A DNA stretch of 64,000 nt from Candidatus Omnitrophota bacterium (GTDB taxonomy: Bacteria > Hinthialibacterota > Hinthialibacteria > Hinthialibacterales > Hinthialibacteraceae): positions 1 through 64,000 of the forward strand of contig JBFMBP010000039.1 of assembly GCA_040755155.1 (NCBI GenBank). Reading direction: 5' to 3'. Within the stretch, counting starts at the first letter, position 1. Each line of letters begins with the position of its first letter. A model generated the notes under the pieces. That model saw nothing but the letters and a program-made list of their open reading frames with translations. It was not told the origin of the DNA and did no database searches. This document shows positions 39,824 through 48,829 of this stretch, in pieces. The position numbers were made by a program, and so were the translations under genes.

Positions 39824-41241
39824 CGGCGTCCGAAATCGAGCGGAAAGTGATATGGTCGCCGCAGCCCGGAAGTCAAACGCTTTTTCTCACCTGCCCTATT
39901 TACGAATGCCTTTATGGCGGGACGCGGGGGCCGGGCAAAACGGACGCCGGCATCATGGACTTCGCCCAGTTCGTGGGGCGGGGATTCGGTTCGGCCTGGG
40001 TCGGTTACGTCTTCCGGCAATCCTATCCCCAACTGAAGGATATCGTCCTCAAAACCAAGAAATGGTTCCGCCGAATTTTTCCCGACGCGGCTTTCAACGA
40101 AAGCAGTTACGACTGGAAATGGCCGACGGGGGAGGAACTGGCGTTGCGCTATATGCGCAACGAGAAGGATTACTGGAATTACCACGGCCACGAGCGTCCG
40201 TGGATTTTATTTGACGAGTTGACGATGTGGGCCACATCTGAGTGCTACATGATGTCGCGATCGCTCTGCCGTTCCTCCGAGCCGGGAATGCCGCGCCATC
40301 TGCGCTCCACCTGCAATCCCTATGGGCCGGGCCACAACTGGGTCAAGGCCTACTTCGTCGATCCCGCGCCCCCGGGCGTCCCGATCCGAAACGAAAAAGG
40401 CCAATGGCGCATTTATCTGCACGGAAATATCCGGGAAAACCTGAAACTGGAAACGGCGGATCCCAATTACAAAAAGAACATCGAGACGGACACCAATCCC
40501 CATCGGCGCAAAGCCTGGCTATTCGGCTCCTGGGACATCACCATCGGCGGCATCTTCGACGATTTGTGGAATCGGGACGTCCACGTCTTGCAACCCTTTC
40601 CCATCCCCCCTTCCTGGCGCGTGGACCGCGCCTTCGACTGGGGATCTTCGAAGCCCTTTTCCGTGGGCTGGTGGGCGGAGAGCGACGGCTCGCCCGCGCC
40701 TACGGGAAGAATCTATCCCCGGGGAACGCTGATCCGCGTCGCGGAATGGTACGGAGCGGCCAAGGACGGCCAGGGAAAGGTGATTCTCAATCACGGGCTG
40801 CGCCTCAGCGCCCCCCAGATCGCAGCAGGGATCAAGGAGCGGGAAGAAGCCCTAGTAAAAGGTCTATTAAAGGAATGCCGCATCCTGGCGGGACCCGCCG
40901 ATCCCTCCATCTGGGACGGCTCGGCGGGCAAGAGCATCGCGGCGCAGTTGGATGAGAACGGAGTCAAGTTCGTTCGCGGCGAATCGGCGAATCGAATTTT
41001 TCGCTGGCAGCAGGTGCGGGAGCGCCTCTTCGCCGCCTTGCAGCGCCCGATGGAGAATCCGGGCCTGTTCGTCTTCGACGCGTGCGTGGACGGCTTCCTG
41101 CGCACCTTCCCATCGGCGTTGCGCGACGAGCGCAATCCCGACGATCTGGATACGAACCAGGAAGACCATTGCTGCGACGAAGCCGGCTACCGCGTCATGG
41201 GATACACCCGGACGCGCATCATGAAAGTCAAAGGATTATAA
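39820..41241 (+). CDS. terL: Terminase large subunit
   Basis: This is a 473-residue protein. The ATPase domain carries YGGTRGPGKTDAGIMDFA (Walker A), WILFDELTMW (Walker B with catalytic Glu) and RSTCNPYGPGHNWVKAYFV (coupling motif). The nuclease domain follows from about residue 260 (VDRAFDWGSSKPFSVGWWAE with its first Asp; AGPADPSIWDGSAGKS). It pumps DNA into the prohead and cuts it. It is full length, with no interruption. Confidence 0.93.
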   Translation: MTASEIERKVIWSPQPGSQTLFLTCPIYECLYGGTRGPGKTDAGIMDFAQFVGRGFGSAWVGYVFRQSYPQLKDIVLKTKKWFRRIFPDAAFNESSYDWKWPTGEELALRYMRNEKDYWNYHGHERPWILFDELTMWATSECYMMSRSLCRSSEPGMPRHLRSTCNPYGPGHNWVKAYFVDPAPPGVPIRNEKGQWRIYLHGNIRENLKLETADPNYKKNIETDTNPHRRKAWLFGSWDITIGGIFDDLWNRDVHVLQPFPIPPSWRVDRAFDWGSSKPFSVGWWAESDGSPAPTGRIYPRGTLIRVAEWYGAAKDGQGKVILNHGLRLSAPQIAAGIKEREEALVKGLLKECRILAGPADPSIWDGSAGKSIAAQLDENGVKFVRGESANRIFRWQQVRERLFAALQRPMENPGLFVFDACVDGFLRTFPSALRDERNPDDLDTNQEDHCCDEAGYRVMGYTRTRIMKVKGL

Positions 41242-41258
41242 ATCAAAGGAGTTCAGAT

Positions 41259-42755
41259 ATGCCAAATCAAGCGAAATCTAAAATTGATCCCAGCGTCGTC
41301 CATCCGCACTATGCGGAATATTCGGAGCAATGGCTGTTATGCCGCGACGCCTACGCCGGAGAGAAGGCGATCAAACAGCGGGCGGGGGGAGGCGGCGCCA
41401 AGGGTTCCTGGCCGGGAGCGGCTTACCTGTTTCCGCTGAGCAGCCATGAGACGCAAGAGGAGTACGCCTATTACCGCGACCGGGCGGTATGGTACAACGC
41501 CGTTTACCGCACGGTGCAGGGTTTGCGAGGCATGATCTTCCGCCAGCCTCCCCACGCCGTCATCCCCAAAGCCATAAAGGAGCACGCCGAGGATATCACC
41601 CAGGACGGCGTCAACCTAGAGCAGTTCGCCAAGAAGGCCACTGACGAGTTGCTGATTGCCGGGCGGGGCGGCATCCTGGTGGAGTATCCCAAGATGGACG
41701 CGCCGGGGGGCGGCGAGACGATGAGCGATTTTGAGAAGGCCAACCGGCGGCCCTTCTGGAAGTTCTATCCCGCCGAAGCCATCCTCCACTGGCGGCGGGA
41801 GTGGCGGCGCAATCGCTCCATGCTGACGCGAATCGCGCTGCGGGAGACGGTGGAGGTCCAGGACGCAGCCAACGAATTCGCCGCCGTGGAGGAGGAGCGC
41901 GTCAGGATATTGGAGATCAACGGACTGGGACAATACCAGCAGCGGGTTTTCGTCTATCAGGAGAAGGAATGGGCGCTGCAGGATGGACCGATCGTCCCCC
42001 TGCGGGCGGGACAGCCCCTGGATTTCATCCCCTTCGCCTTCCTGGGTTTGGGTGATTCCGCCGCCGAGGTGGAGAGGCCGCCGCTCTACGACCTGGCGGT
42101 CACCTGCGTCATGCACTACCGCAACAGCGCCGACCTCGAAAATGGGCTGCACGTCTGCGGCGTACCCACGCCCTGGGCGGCGGGTTTCAAGGGGAATGAA
42201 AAAGGGGAATTCCAATTAGGATCAAGTGAAGCCTGGGTGACGGACGAGGTGGGAGCGACGGCGGGCTTTTTGGAATTCACCGGCCAGGGTTTGGGAGCCA
42301 TCGCTCAGGCGATGGCGGTGAAGGTGGAGGCGATGGCCGCCTTGGGCAGCCGGGTCTTGGCCCCGGAGAAGCGGGCGGTGGAGACGGCGGAGACGGCGCT
42401 CTTGCATAGGACGGGGGAGAACTCCATCCTGGCGGACATCGCGGGCAACATCTCGGCGGTGATGGAGAAGTGCCTCAAATGGCACGCGCAATGGATGGGA
42501 TTGAAGGAATCGGAGATCAACTATCAGTTGAACCGCGATTTCTTCCCCGCGCCTATGTCGCCGGACGAGATCCGGGCGACGCTGGAAGCATGGCAGGCGG
42601 GCGCCATCGCCTATACCGACGTGGTGCGCCTGCTCAAGCAGGGGGAGGTGCTCGATCCCGGACGCGAGCCGGACGATATACGTGCGGAGAACGATATGGA
42701 ACCAAAGCTGATGGCTACAAATATTGCCAATATGCCTTTCGCAATGGGTGAATAA
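41259..42755 (+). CDS. Portal protein (DUF4055 family)
   Basis: From ATG 41259 (AAAGGAG upstream) the protein has 498 residues. The DUF4055 hallmarks are YLFPLSSHETQEEYAYYRDR, AVWYNAVYRTVQGLRGMIFR, ELLIAGRGGILVEYP, the FAFLGL... PPLYDLAVTCVMHYRNSADL segment and a helical C terminus. It forms the dodecameric vertex ring through which DNA passes, docking TerL before packaging and the neck proteins afterwards. The minor head protein starts three bases after its stop. Confidence 0.88.
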   Translation: MPNQAKSKIDPSVVHPHYAEYSEQWLLCRDAYAGEKAIKQRAGGGGAKGSWPGAAYLFPLSSHETQEEYAYYRDRAVWYNAVYRTVQGLRGMIFRQPPHAVIPKAIKEHAEDITQDGVNLEQFAKKATDELLIAGRGGILVEYPKMDAPGGGETMSDFEKANRRPFWKFYPAEAILHWRREWRRNRSMLTRIALRETVEVQDAANEFAAVEEERVRILEINGLGQYQQRVFVYQEKEWALQDGPIVPLRAGQPLDFIPFAFLGLGDSAAEVERPPLYDLAVTCVMHYRNSADLENGLHVCGVPTPWAAGFKGNEKGEFQLGSSEAWVTDEVGATAGFLEFTGQGLGAIAQAMAVKVEAMAALGSRVLAPEKRAVETAETALLHRTGENSILADIAGNISAVMEKCLKWHAQWMGLKESEINYQLNRDFFPAPMSPDEIRATLEAWQAGAIAYTDVVRLLKQGEVLDPGREPDDIRAENDMEPKLMATNIANMPFAMGE

Positions 42756-42758
42756 TCG

Positions 42759-44510
42759 ATGGTTGCCATCTTCTTGAAATCCACATTTGCGCTCAAACAA
42801 TTTGAGAATGGTCTCGTAAAATCCGTCCTGACTGAAATTGATAATGGACGAGGTCAAGTTCTGCAAACGCTTTTGGAGAATGATCCAACTGGTAAGTTAG
42901 GCCGGGCGCAAAACAAGGCCGTCAATGCGTTTAAAGAGGCATCGGAGAAAACCATATCAAAGATTTTTCAGAGAATGAGCGACGAAGTACGGAACATGCT
43001 CATTGAAATGGGCGTCGCCATCGGAAAGTTTAATGCCAAAGAAATCGATAGCCTGATCGATGAAGCGGAAGGATCGATTAAGAAGATGAAATTTATGAAT
43101 CGCGATGATGTTTCGGCAATCTTGACGGAACTCCCCATTGACGGTGTGAAACTGGACGCCTGGTGGGACAGACAAAAGCACGATCTGGTCGAATCGCTGG
43201 AGCGCCAAGTCCGTAAGGGACTCTACCAGGGAGAAACGACGACGCAATTGAGTAAAAGAATCCTGGACTCGATGGAAGTCGAGAAGCGCGTCGCGGAGAC
43301 GCTGACTCGAACCGCCGTTACCCACGTTAAGGCAACCGTCGATAAGGAGACCTTCGAGCAGAATCCAGACATAACGGAATGGTATGTCTACGAGGCCAAA
43401 CTCGATAATCGCACGACGCCGATCTGCCGGACGCTGGACGGCAAGAAATTCCGATACGACGATCCAACTGCGCCAAAGCCGCCGCAACACTTCAATTGCC
43501 GCTCGCGCATCCGCCCCGTGATTAAGTGGGAAGAATTGGGTATCGAACCGCCGGATATCCGGCGCAAGAGCGTAGGCGCAAAGAACGAGGACGGCGTCCG
43601 CAAGCGTGAAACCGTTAGCGAGGACATCGACTATGAGGCATGGCTTAAGCGGCAGCCATCGGTGTTCCAGAATGAAGTCTTGGGTCAACAACGCGCCGAG
43701 TGGTTTAGGGCGGGTAAGGTTGGACTCGCTGATATGCTCCGCTCCGACGGGCGTCTTTTGACGCTTGATGGATTGAGAGCGCAACTGGGATTATTATCGA
43801 ACTCTGTTGCCTTGCAATTTGATAGAGCGGAAGATCTTTTGGCGGCGGAAATTTCCGCAAAAAACGCCGCCGAAAATGCAACGCGAAGAATGAATGAAGC
43901 GTTACAATATGAGAGTTTCTCTACTGGAAACAGGGCTTTTGCGGGAAAACTCAAGGAAGGATACAATTGGGCGACAAAATCGACAAAAAGATGGAAGAGA
44001 TCGTTATCGAAAGAAGAAAAAGATGCCCTTATCGAATATAAAGCAGGATCAGAGAAGATAAATGAATATCTGCGAAAAAATAAGCGGGTACTAAATAGTT
44101 TAAAAAACGATAAAAATCTTGCTAAAAAAGTTCAAGATTACATCAAGTCATTAAATGATGCGATCAAACGTTCTAAAGTTGAAAAGGATATTACGCTTTA
44201 TCGCGGTCTCAATCCTGAATCGATGGGGATAAAGAAGAAATCTTATAAAGGATTGATCTATACTGATCCTGCATTTGCATCTTCTTCGTTAAGCAAGGTA
44301 ACTGCGGAAACTTATGGCCAGAATTTTACGATGGAAATCAGAGTCAATAAGGGAGAAAGCGGAGCGTGGATGGAACATCAATTAAAAAAGGAGCAAGTTT
44401 TTTCGCACGATTATGAATTTTTATTGCCGAAAGGGTCTAAATTTCGTATAATTGACGATATCGTCGATAAAAGGTCAGGAGCAAGAAAATGGATCGTAGA
44501 ACTCCTATAA
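42759..44510 (+). CDS. Head morphogenesis protein (SPP1 gp7 / Mu F type) fused to an ADP-ribosyltransferase
   Basis: This is a 583-residue protein. Residues 1-300 are helical with the Mu F-like core: VEKRVAETLTRTAVTHVKAT, YVYEAKLDNRTTPICRTLDG and PPQHFNCRSRIRPV. Residues about 420-583 form an Arg-Ser-Glu class ADP-ribosyltransferase: KDITLYRGLN (Arg), IYTDPAFASSSLSK (STS-like), and FSHDYEFLLPKGSKF (usual ExE, here DxE). Phages package such enzymes and inject them to modify host proteins. The DNA of the C-terminal module is visibly AT-richer than the surrounding genes, suggesting separate acquisition. The DxE change may reduce or alter activity. Confidence 0.85.
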   Translation: MVAIFLKSTFALKQFENGLVKSVLTEIDNGRGQVLQTLLENDPTGKLGRAQNKAVNAFKEASEKTISKIFQRMSDEVRNMLIEMGVAIGKFNAKEIDSLIDEAEGSIKKMKFMNRDDVSAILTELPIDGVKLDAWWDRQKHDLVESLERQVRKGLYQGETTTQLSKRILDSMEVEKRVAETLTRTAVTHVKATVDKETFEQNPDITEWYVYEAKLDNRTTPICRTLDGKKFRYDDPTAPKPPQHFNCRSRIRPVIKWEELGIEPPDIRRKSVGAKNEDGVRKRETVSEDIDYEAWLKRQPSVFQNEVLGQQRAEWFRAGKVGLADMLRSDGRLLTLDGLRAQLGLLSNSVALQFDRAEDLLAAEISAKNAAENATRRMNEALQYESFSTGNRAFAGKLKEGYNWATKSTKRWKRSLSKEEKDALIEYKAGSEKINEYLRKNKRVLNSLKNDKNLAKKVQDYIKSLNDAIKRSKVEKDITLYRGLNPESMGIKKKSYKGLIYTDPAFASSSLSKVTAETYGQNFTMEIRVNKGESGAWMEHQLKKEQVFSHDYEFLLPKGSKFRIIDDIVDKRSGARKWIVELL

Positions 44511-44698
44511 TGCGGAATAGAATTCCAGATAGAATTCCAGATAGAATTCCAGAAGACCGGGAAAATCGTTTTGTTGTCAAAATCAGCGATTTGATTTTCG
44601 ATGGCGAGCCATCGGACGAGGAACCTCGTGTTGTACTAAATATCGATCCTGATCCGAGTGATATCGAAGCATGGAAAGATAAATATAATATCAAATAA
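44510..44698 (+). CDS. Small acidic protein downstream of the ADP-ribosyltransferase fusion
   Basis: The ATG at 44510 overlaps the preceding stop (TAATG) and gives 62 residues; an earlier in-frame ATG at 44489 would add seven. Residues 3-14 contain three RIPD/RIPE repeats encoded by a 12-bp tandem repeat (AGAATTCCAGAT). The rest is acidic (LIFDGEPSDEEPRVVLNIDP, DPSDIEAWKD). It is AT-rich like the transferase module and may have arrived with it. An antitoxin or chaperone role is only a guess. Confidence 0.5.
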   Translation: MRNRIPDRIPDRIPEDRENRFVVKISDLIFDGEPSDEEPRVVLNIDPDPSDIEAWKDKYNIK

Positions 44699-44731
44699 AA
44701 ACAGGGATGCTCACAGATAGTCCCGCTTTTC

Positions 44732-44767
44732 GCCCGCATCGCTCCGCCAAGCCATGCGGGCTTTTTA
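44732..44767 (+). terminator. Rho-independent terminator after the portal/head transcript
   Basis: GCCCGCAT (44732-44739) pairs perfectly with ATGCGGGC (44754-44761), with a 14-base loop and five T following. It separates the portal/head block from the scaffold/capsid block. Confidence 0.85.
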
Positions 44768-44798
44768 TTGTTGAGTTACACTATTTTTTTCAACAGGA

Positions 44799-44831
44799 GT
44801 GTTAAGCTGGCCAGCTTAACACTTTTTTTTG
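44799..44831 (+). terminator. 24-bp perfect palindrome followed by T tract
   Basis: The bases at 44799-44822 are a perfect palindrome centred on GGCC (GTGTTAAGCTGG and its complement), followed by eight T. It could be a second terminator or, because it has no loop, an operator. The rest of 44699-44999 contains no gene and must hold the promoter of the capsid transcript. Confidence 0.6.
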
Positions 44832-44999
44832 AAAATTTTTTCGTAGAATTAACCCATTGATTTCAAGTGGCTTAGCGTAGGAAGAATTATCGCGGGCCGC
44901 TTTTCTATTCTCTCTCCAAAAATCACTGCCTCAAATTCGTCTATTATTCTCCGCGAAAATCAAACGTCATTACACGGGAAAAAATTAGGAGAAGAGACG

Positions 45000-45824
45000 A
45001 TGCCGGAAGAGCCGAACCAGAACCAACAAAAACCCTTTAACCTACAAGAAGCGCTGAGCGATCCCACAGCCAAAACAGCCATGAACTCATGGCTAATCAG
45101 CGAGACCAAAACGCTGCGCGCCGAACTAGAGCGGCTTAAGCAATTCCAACAGCGCTATGCCGTGGGCCAGGACGAGAATACGGGCGAAACCGTATTCCTC
45201 GATCCTGACGAGGCGCGGCAAGTGCTGGAACAGCGTAAGCAATTCATCGGGAAATCCGGCGGGAATGAGAAAAAGGGAAATGCGGCGCTTGATAGCGAAG
45301 AGTTGCAAAAAGCGCTTAAAGCGCAGGAAGAGGAATTCAACAAAAAATATACAGCGCAATTCGATCCGTTGAAAAAGCAGTTGGAAGCGGAGCGTGGAAT
45401 TATCCGCCAACTGCTGGTGGACAATCAACTGAAGACGGTCATGGCCGGGCGTGTTAAGAAGGAACTGCTCAAAGGAGCGGAATCGATCCTGCGTCCTCAC
45501 TTCGCCGTCATCGAGGAAGGCGACAATCGCATCGCCGTGGTTCTGGGCGAGGATGGCAAGTCGCGATACGGCGCGCATGGACGGATGACCATCGAGGAAT
45601 TTTTTAACGAATGGGCGCAGACGGATGAAGGCAAGGCCTACATCCTAGCCCCTGAGAATGGGGGCGGGGGCGACGGACAGTCCAATCGAGGAGGCTCCAA
45701 TGGGGGAGCCTACATAGTCAACAACCGAACGATCACTACCAAAAGCAATCTAAAGACAACGAAGGATCGATCTGCCTTCGTGCATCAATTCGGGGCGGAT
45801 GCCTATCACAATCTGCCGGCATAA
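45000..45824 (+). CDS. Capsid scaffolding protein
   Basis: This 274-residue acidic helical protein has coiled-coil stretches at about residues 35-60 and 95-150 (ELQKALKAQEEEFNKKYTAQ, DPLKKQLEAERGIIRQLLVD), a Gly-rich linker near 218-235 and a C-terminal segment. This is the usual composition of GP20-like phage scaffold proteins, and its position immediately before the capsid gene supports the call. A GGAGAAGAGACG site precedes the ATG. Confidence 0.75.
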   Translation: MPEEPNQNQQKPFNLQEALSDPTAKTAMNSWLISETKTLRAELERLKQFQQRYAVGQDENTGETVFLDPDEARQVLEQRKQFIGKSGGNEKKGNAALDSEELQKALKAQEEEFNKKYTAQFDPLKKQLEAERGIIRQLLVDNQLKTVMAGRVKKELLKGAESILRPHFAVIEEGDNRIAVVLGEDGKSRYGAHGRMTIEEFFNEWAQTDEGKAYILAPENGGGGDGQSNRGGSNGGAYIVNNRTITTKSNLKTTKDRSAFVHQFGADAYHNLPA

Positions 45825-45848
45825 TAAGAGAATCAGGAGAATACGATC

Positions 45849-46868
45849 ATGGCCATTGGAAAAGCTTCGGATTTTAAAATCAAGGACGAGGAATTCTTTG
45901 CAGGAATGAACGAAACGGTGTCGCAATTCGCCGATGTCTTCAACGCCCGCTCCAATAACTGCATTCGACTCATTCCCAAGTTAATCAAAGGCGATTACGA
46001 GAAGGAAGCCTTCATCAAGTCCGTCTCCGGCCTCATCGCCCGACGTGATACGACTACCGTATCCAGCCTCACCGATACCAAATTGACGCATGACGAAATC
46101 GTGGGGGTGAAGTTAAATCGGACTATTGGCCCTGTCGGCCAAACGTTGGACGCCTTCAAAAAACTGGGTCTGGACGAATCGGAGTTTTCCATGGCCTTGG
46201 GCGAGCAGATCGGCGAGGCCGTGGCGTTGAATATGGTCAATACAGGGCTATATGGTTGTATCGGGGCGTTGAAAAAGACCACCAGCGGCGCGAATCAGAC
46301 CTCCTATCAGCCCTACAATAAGACTGTTGGCTCCGCGCGAACCACGACTCCAGCCAATCTGACGCAAGCGCTTTTTCTGATGGGCGACGCCCAGAACAAA
46401 GTCCTTGCTTGGGTCATGCACTCGACGACGGCTAAAGACTTAGGCTTGCAGGCGATTACCGACAAGGTGGACTCACTCTACGGCATTTACGTCATCCAGG
46501 GCGATTTTGCTCGTACTCTGGGTCGTCCCATCATTATTACCGACTCCCCGGCGCTGGTGACGGCGGGCGTCGGCTCCTCGCTGGAGAGCTACGACGGCTA
46601 TCACATCCTGGGATTGACGGAAGACGCCATCGTAGTCGCGCAATCTGAAGAGCAAACGATCGTATCGCAAACGATCACTGGTTTGGCGAATTTGGTTCTT
46701 CGTCTCCAGGGAGAATATGCGTTCAACTTGCGTATCAAGGGATTCGCCTATGGAACCGGCGGCGTTAATCCCACCGACGCCACCCTCGCGGCTGCCGCCA
46801 ACTGGTCGATTGTCGCTTCCAGCAAGAAGGGCTGCGCCGGCGTTCATCTGTACGTGCGAGCGGCCTAA
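45849..46868 (+). CDS. Major capsid protein
   Basis: This 339-residue protein has the beta-rich composition of HK97-fold capsids. Features include an N-terminal helix (DEEFFAGMNETVSQFADVFN), a central ALGEQIGEAVALNMVNTGLY helix and LGLTEDAIVVAQSEEQTIVS in the axial domain. It follows a scaffold gene with 24 bases between them. The length fits a capsid without an internal protease domain, and no separate prohead protease was found. The assignment rests mainly on gene order. Confidence 0.8.
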   Translation: MAIGKASDFKIKDEEFFAGMNETVSQFADVFNARSNNCIRLIPKLIKGDYEKEAFIKSVSGLIARRDTTTVSSLTDTKLTHDEIVGVKLNRTIGPVGQTLDAFKKLGLDESEFSMALGEQIGEAVALNMVNTGLYGCIGALKKTTSGANQTSYQPYNKTVGSARTTTPANLTQALFLMGDAQNKVLAWVMHSTTAKDLGLQAITDKVDSLYGIYVIQGDFARTLGRPIIITDSPALVTAGVGSSLESYDGYHILGLTEDAIVVAQSEEQTIVSQTITGLANLVLRLQGEYAFNLRIKGFAYGTGGVNPTDATLAAAANWSIVASSKKGCAGVHLYVRAA

Positions 46869-46894
46869 ACCATAAGGCGAAAGGGGCGGGATAT

Positions 46895-47923
46895 ATGTAC
46901 GTTCACATCGTAACGACGGATATGGGATGGGGCGGCGCCCTAATGGATGGGATCGGCAAGGCGTTGGCTGAGAATGGCCATTCCATCGGCTGGCGGGCGC
47001 ATGGTCCCTATACCCATGTGGAGGAGAAATGCGATGCCATTATCACTATTGGCATGGCGCCGGTGACGATGGGGCTGATCGAAGACTGCAAGCGGAAGAA
47101 CGTGCAACTCTTTCTCATCACCGACGGCTTTCTCAAGCGGCATGGCGACCGGTTGACGGAGCGCTATTGGGCTGTGGGCCGCAATAGTTTTCATGCTTAT
47201 GGGCGTCCGGTGGATTTCCTGGTTCCCGGCGACCGCTGGGAACGGCTGGGAGTGGAGATGCAGCCTTGGCGCAACGAAGGCAAGTACATCCTGGTCGCCC
47301 ATCAGTATACCTCCGTGCCTCTGTACAACATCGACAAGCGGCCCTATTTCGAACGGGCTTACGAAGAGATTCGGAAATACACGGACCGGCCATTCAAAAT
47401 CCGCAAACATCCCCTGGACAAGGGACGCACGGCGACGCCGGAAGGCTTCGCCGAGTCGTTCTCGGTGGGAGAACAGGCGGAATCCTTCGAGGAGGCGCTG
47501 CGGGACGCCTGGTGCGTACTCACCTACGACAGCAACGCGGCGCTGGAAGCGATTCTGCGCGGCGTCCCCGCCTTCACGCTGGGCAAGTGCCTGGCCGATC
47601 CCGCCGCCAATAAGGATTTGAGCCGCATCGAGAATCCGCTGCGTCCAGACCGCCAGCAGTGGGCGCATTGGATCGCTTACGCCCAATGGAGCGGGGCGGA
47701 ACTGCGCGATTACGCCGCCTGGCGCGTCCTCTTGGATAATGAATACCAGCGGGTAGACGAACCCGCCCATGAAAACGATCTTCGTCGTTCTGCTTCTCCT
47801 CCCGGCGCAATGGATGGACAGGCGCTTCCCGCGGCTCCTGTCCATCCCCAAGCCGACACGGCAAAATCGAATAAAAAAACGGCGAATAAATCCCCGCGAC
47901 CGGCTAAAACAGCCGCCGCGTAA
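46895..47923 (+). CDS. Glycosyltransferase-like protein (GT-B type) in the head module
   Basis: This is a 342-residue protein. It starts MYVHIVTTDMGWGGALMDGI, a nucleotide-sugar-type first strand with a glycine loop. The second half has YILVAHQYTSVPLYN, FKIRKHPLDKGRT and VLTYDSNAALEAILRGVPAF, which resembles the donor-site motif of capsule-type GT-B transferases (S-x-x-x-EA-x-x-x-G-x-P). The last 60 residues are a Pro/Ala/Lys-rich disordered tail. Its place between capsid and tail genes is unusual. It might glycosylate capsid or tail proteins, or be a virion protein reusing the fold. Substrate and activity are unknown. Confidence 0.6.
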   Translation: MYVHIVTTDMGWGGALMDGIGKALAENGHSIGWRAHGPYTHVEEKCDAIITIGMAPVTMGLIEDCKRKNVQLFLITDGFLKRHGDRLTERYWAVGRNSFHAYGRPVDFLVPGDRWERLGVEMQPWRNEGKYILVAHQYTSVPLYNIDKRPYFERAYEEIRKYTDRPFKIRKHPLDKGRTATPEGFAESFSVGEQAESFEEALRDAWCVLTYDSNAALEAILRGVPAFTLGKCLADPAANKDLSRIENPLRPDRQQWAHWIAYAQWSGAELRDYAAWRVLLDNEYQRVDEPAHENDLRRSASPPGAMDGQALPAAPVHPQADTAKSNKKTANKSPRPAKTAAA

Positions 47924-47935
47924 TGAGGCTAAATC

Positions 47936-48799
47936 ATGGCGACTACTCCTCCGAATGGCAATCTGAGCAATATTGGCAATAGCGCCATCTATATGACCGT
48001 GGACGGCGAATTTGTGGGGTTATGTCTGCCGACAACAGAGTTTGAGGCGGGAATCGAAACATCCCCTGTGCAATTCGGAAGCGATACGGCTCCGCGCGGG
48101 GAGAAGGTCAACAAGCAGTCGATCACGCTCAACTTCACCTTGGCCGAAGTCACCAACGCCAATTTCAAGCGCTATCTGGGCAACTTCGCCGAGATCGACG
48201 GCTCCAACCTTTACTACGGCGACAAGAAGGGACAGTTCCTGCCGCTGGTGGAAGTGAAACTCTATCCGCTGCATCCAGACGGCCATCCTTGGGCGGGACA
48301 AGTCTTCACGCTGCATCAATGCACGATCAAGCCCAACGGCTCTTTCACGTGGGATCCCACCGACGACAATTACGAGGGCTTTCCTATCACGATTACAGTG
48401 ATGAAGGACTCTACGCAGACAGCGGGCCGGGAGTTCTTCTCCGTGGCTCCCGCCGATGCGGTTGCGCCTACCGTCTCCAGCACCACGCCAACCAACGGCG
48501 CAACCAGCGTAGCCATTGACGCCGACATCGTCATCAACTTCAGCAAGGCGATGGGAGACGGAACCATCGGCGACGCCTCCATTCTAATTACTACGACGGG
48601 AAAGACGGGAACGGCGTTCAACGAGCATGTCGATCCGACAAGTTATACGCTGAATACGGCGCGGACACAGCTAACCATCGCGCATGGGGATTTGACGGCG
48701 GGAACGGAATATCAGGTCATCCTGGGTACCAATCTCTGCTCCGCCGGCGGCGTGGGCTTGGCCGCTCCTTATGTCTTCACCTTTACCACGGCGGCATAA
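47936..48799 (+). CDS. Major tail protein with C-terminal Ig-like domain
   Basis: This is a 287-residue protein. Residues 1-170 show a beta-rich tail-tube layout (SAIYMTVDGEFVGLCLPTTE, KQSITLNFTLAEVTNANFKR, GSFTWDPTDDNYEGFPITIT). Residues 178-287 are a bacterial Ig-like domain of the Big_5 type (PTNGATSVAIDADIVINFSK, LTAGTEYQVILGTNL, YVFTFTTAA). Decoration Ig domains on tail tubes are known from lambda gpV and others and may bind the host surface weakly. Confidence 0.8.
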   Translation: MATTPPNGNLSNIGNSAIYMTVDGEFVGLCLPTTEFEAGIETSPVQFGSDTAPRGEKVNKQSITLNFTLAEVTNANFKRYLGNFAEIDGSNLYYGDKKGQFLPLVEVKLYPLHPDGHPWAGQVFTLHQCTIKPNGSFTWDPTDDNYEGFPITITVMKDSTQTAGREFFSVAPADAVAPTVSSTTPTNGATSVAIDADIVINFSKAMGDGTIGDASILITTTGKTGTAFNEHVDPTSYTLNTARTQLTIAHGDLTAGTEYQVILGTNLCSAGGVGLAAPYVFTFTTAA

Positions 48800-48829
48800 A
48801 ACCATGTTGGGAGAGGAAATGATTGGATC

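Noticed and set aside
44519-44556. Short direct repeats as a possible CRISPR or iteron
   Set aside because: Three contiguous 12-bp units without spacers, in frame and encoding RIPD, so a coding tandem repeat. No CRISPR array was seen anywhere in the window.
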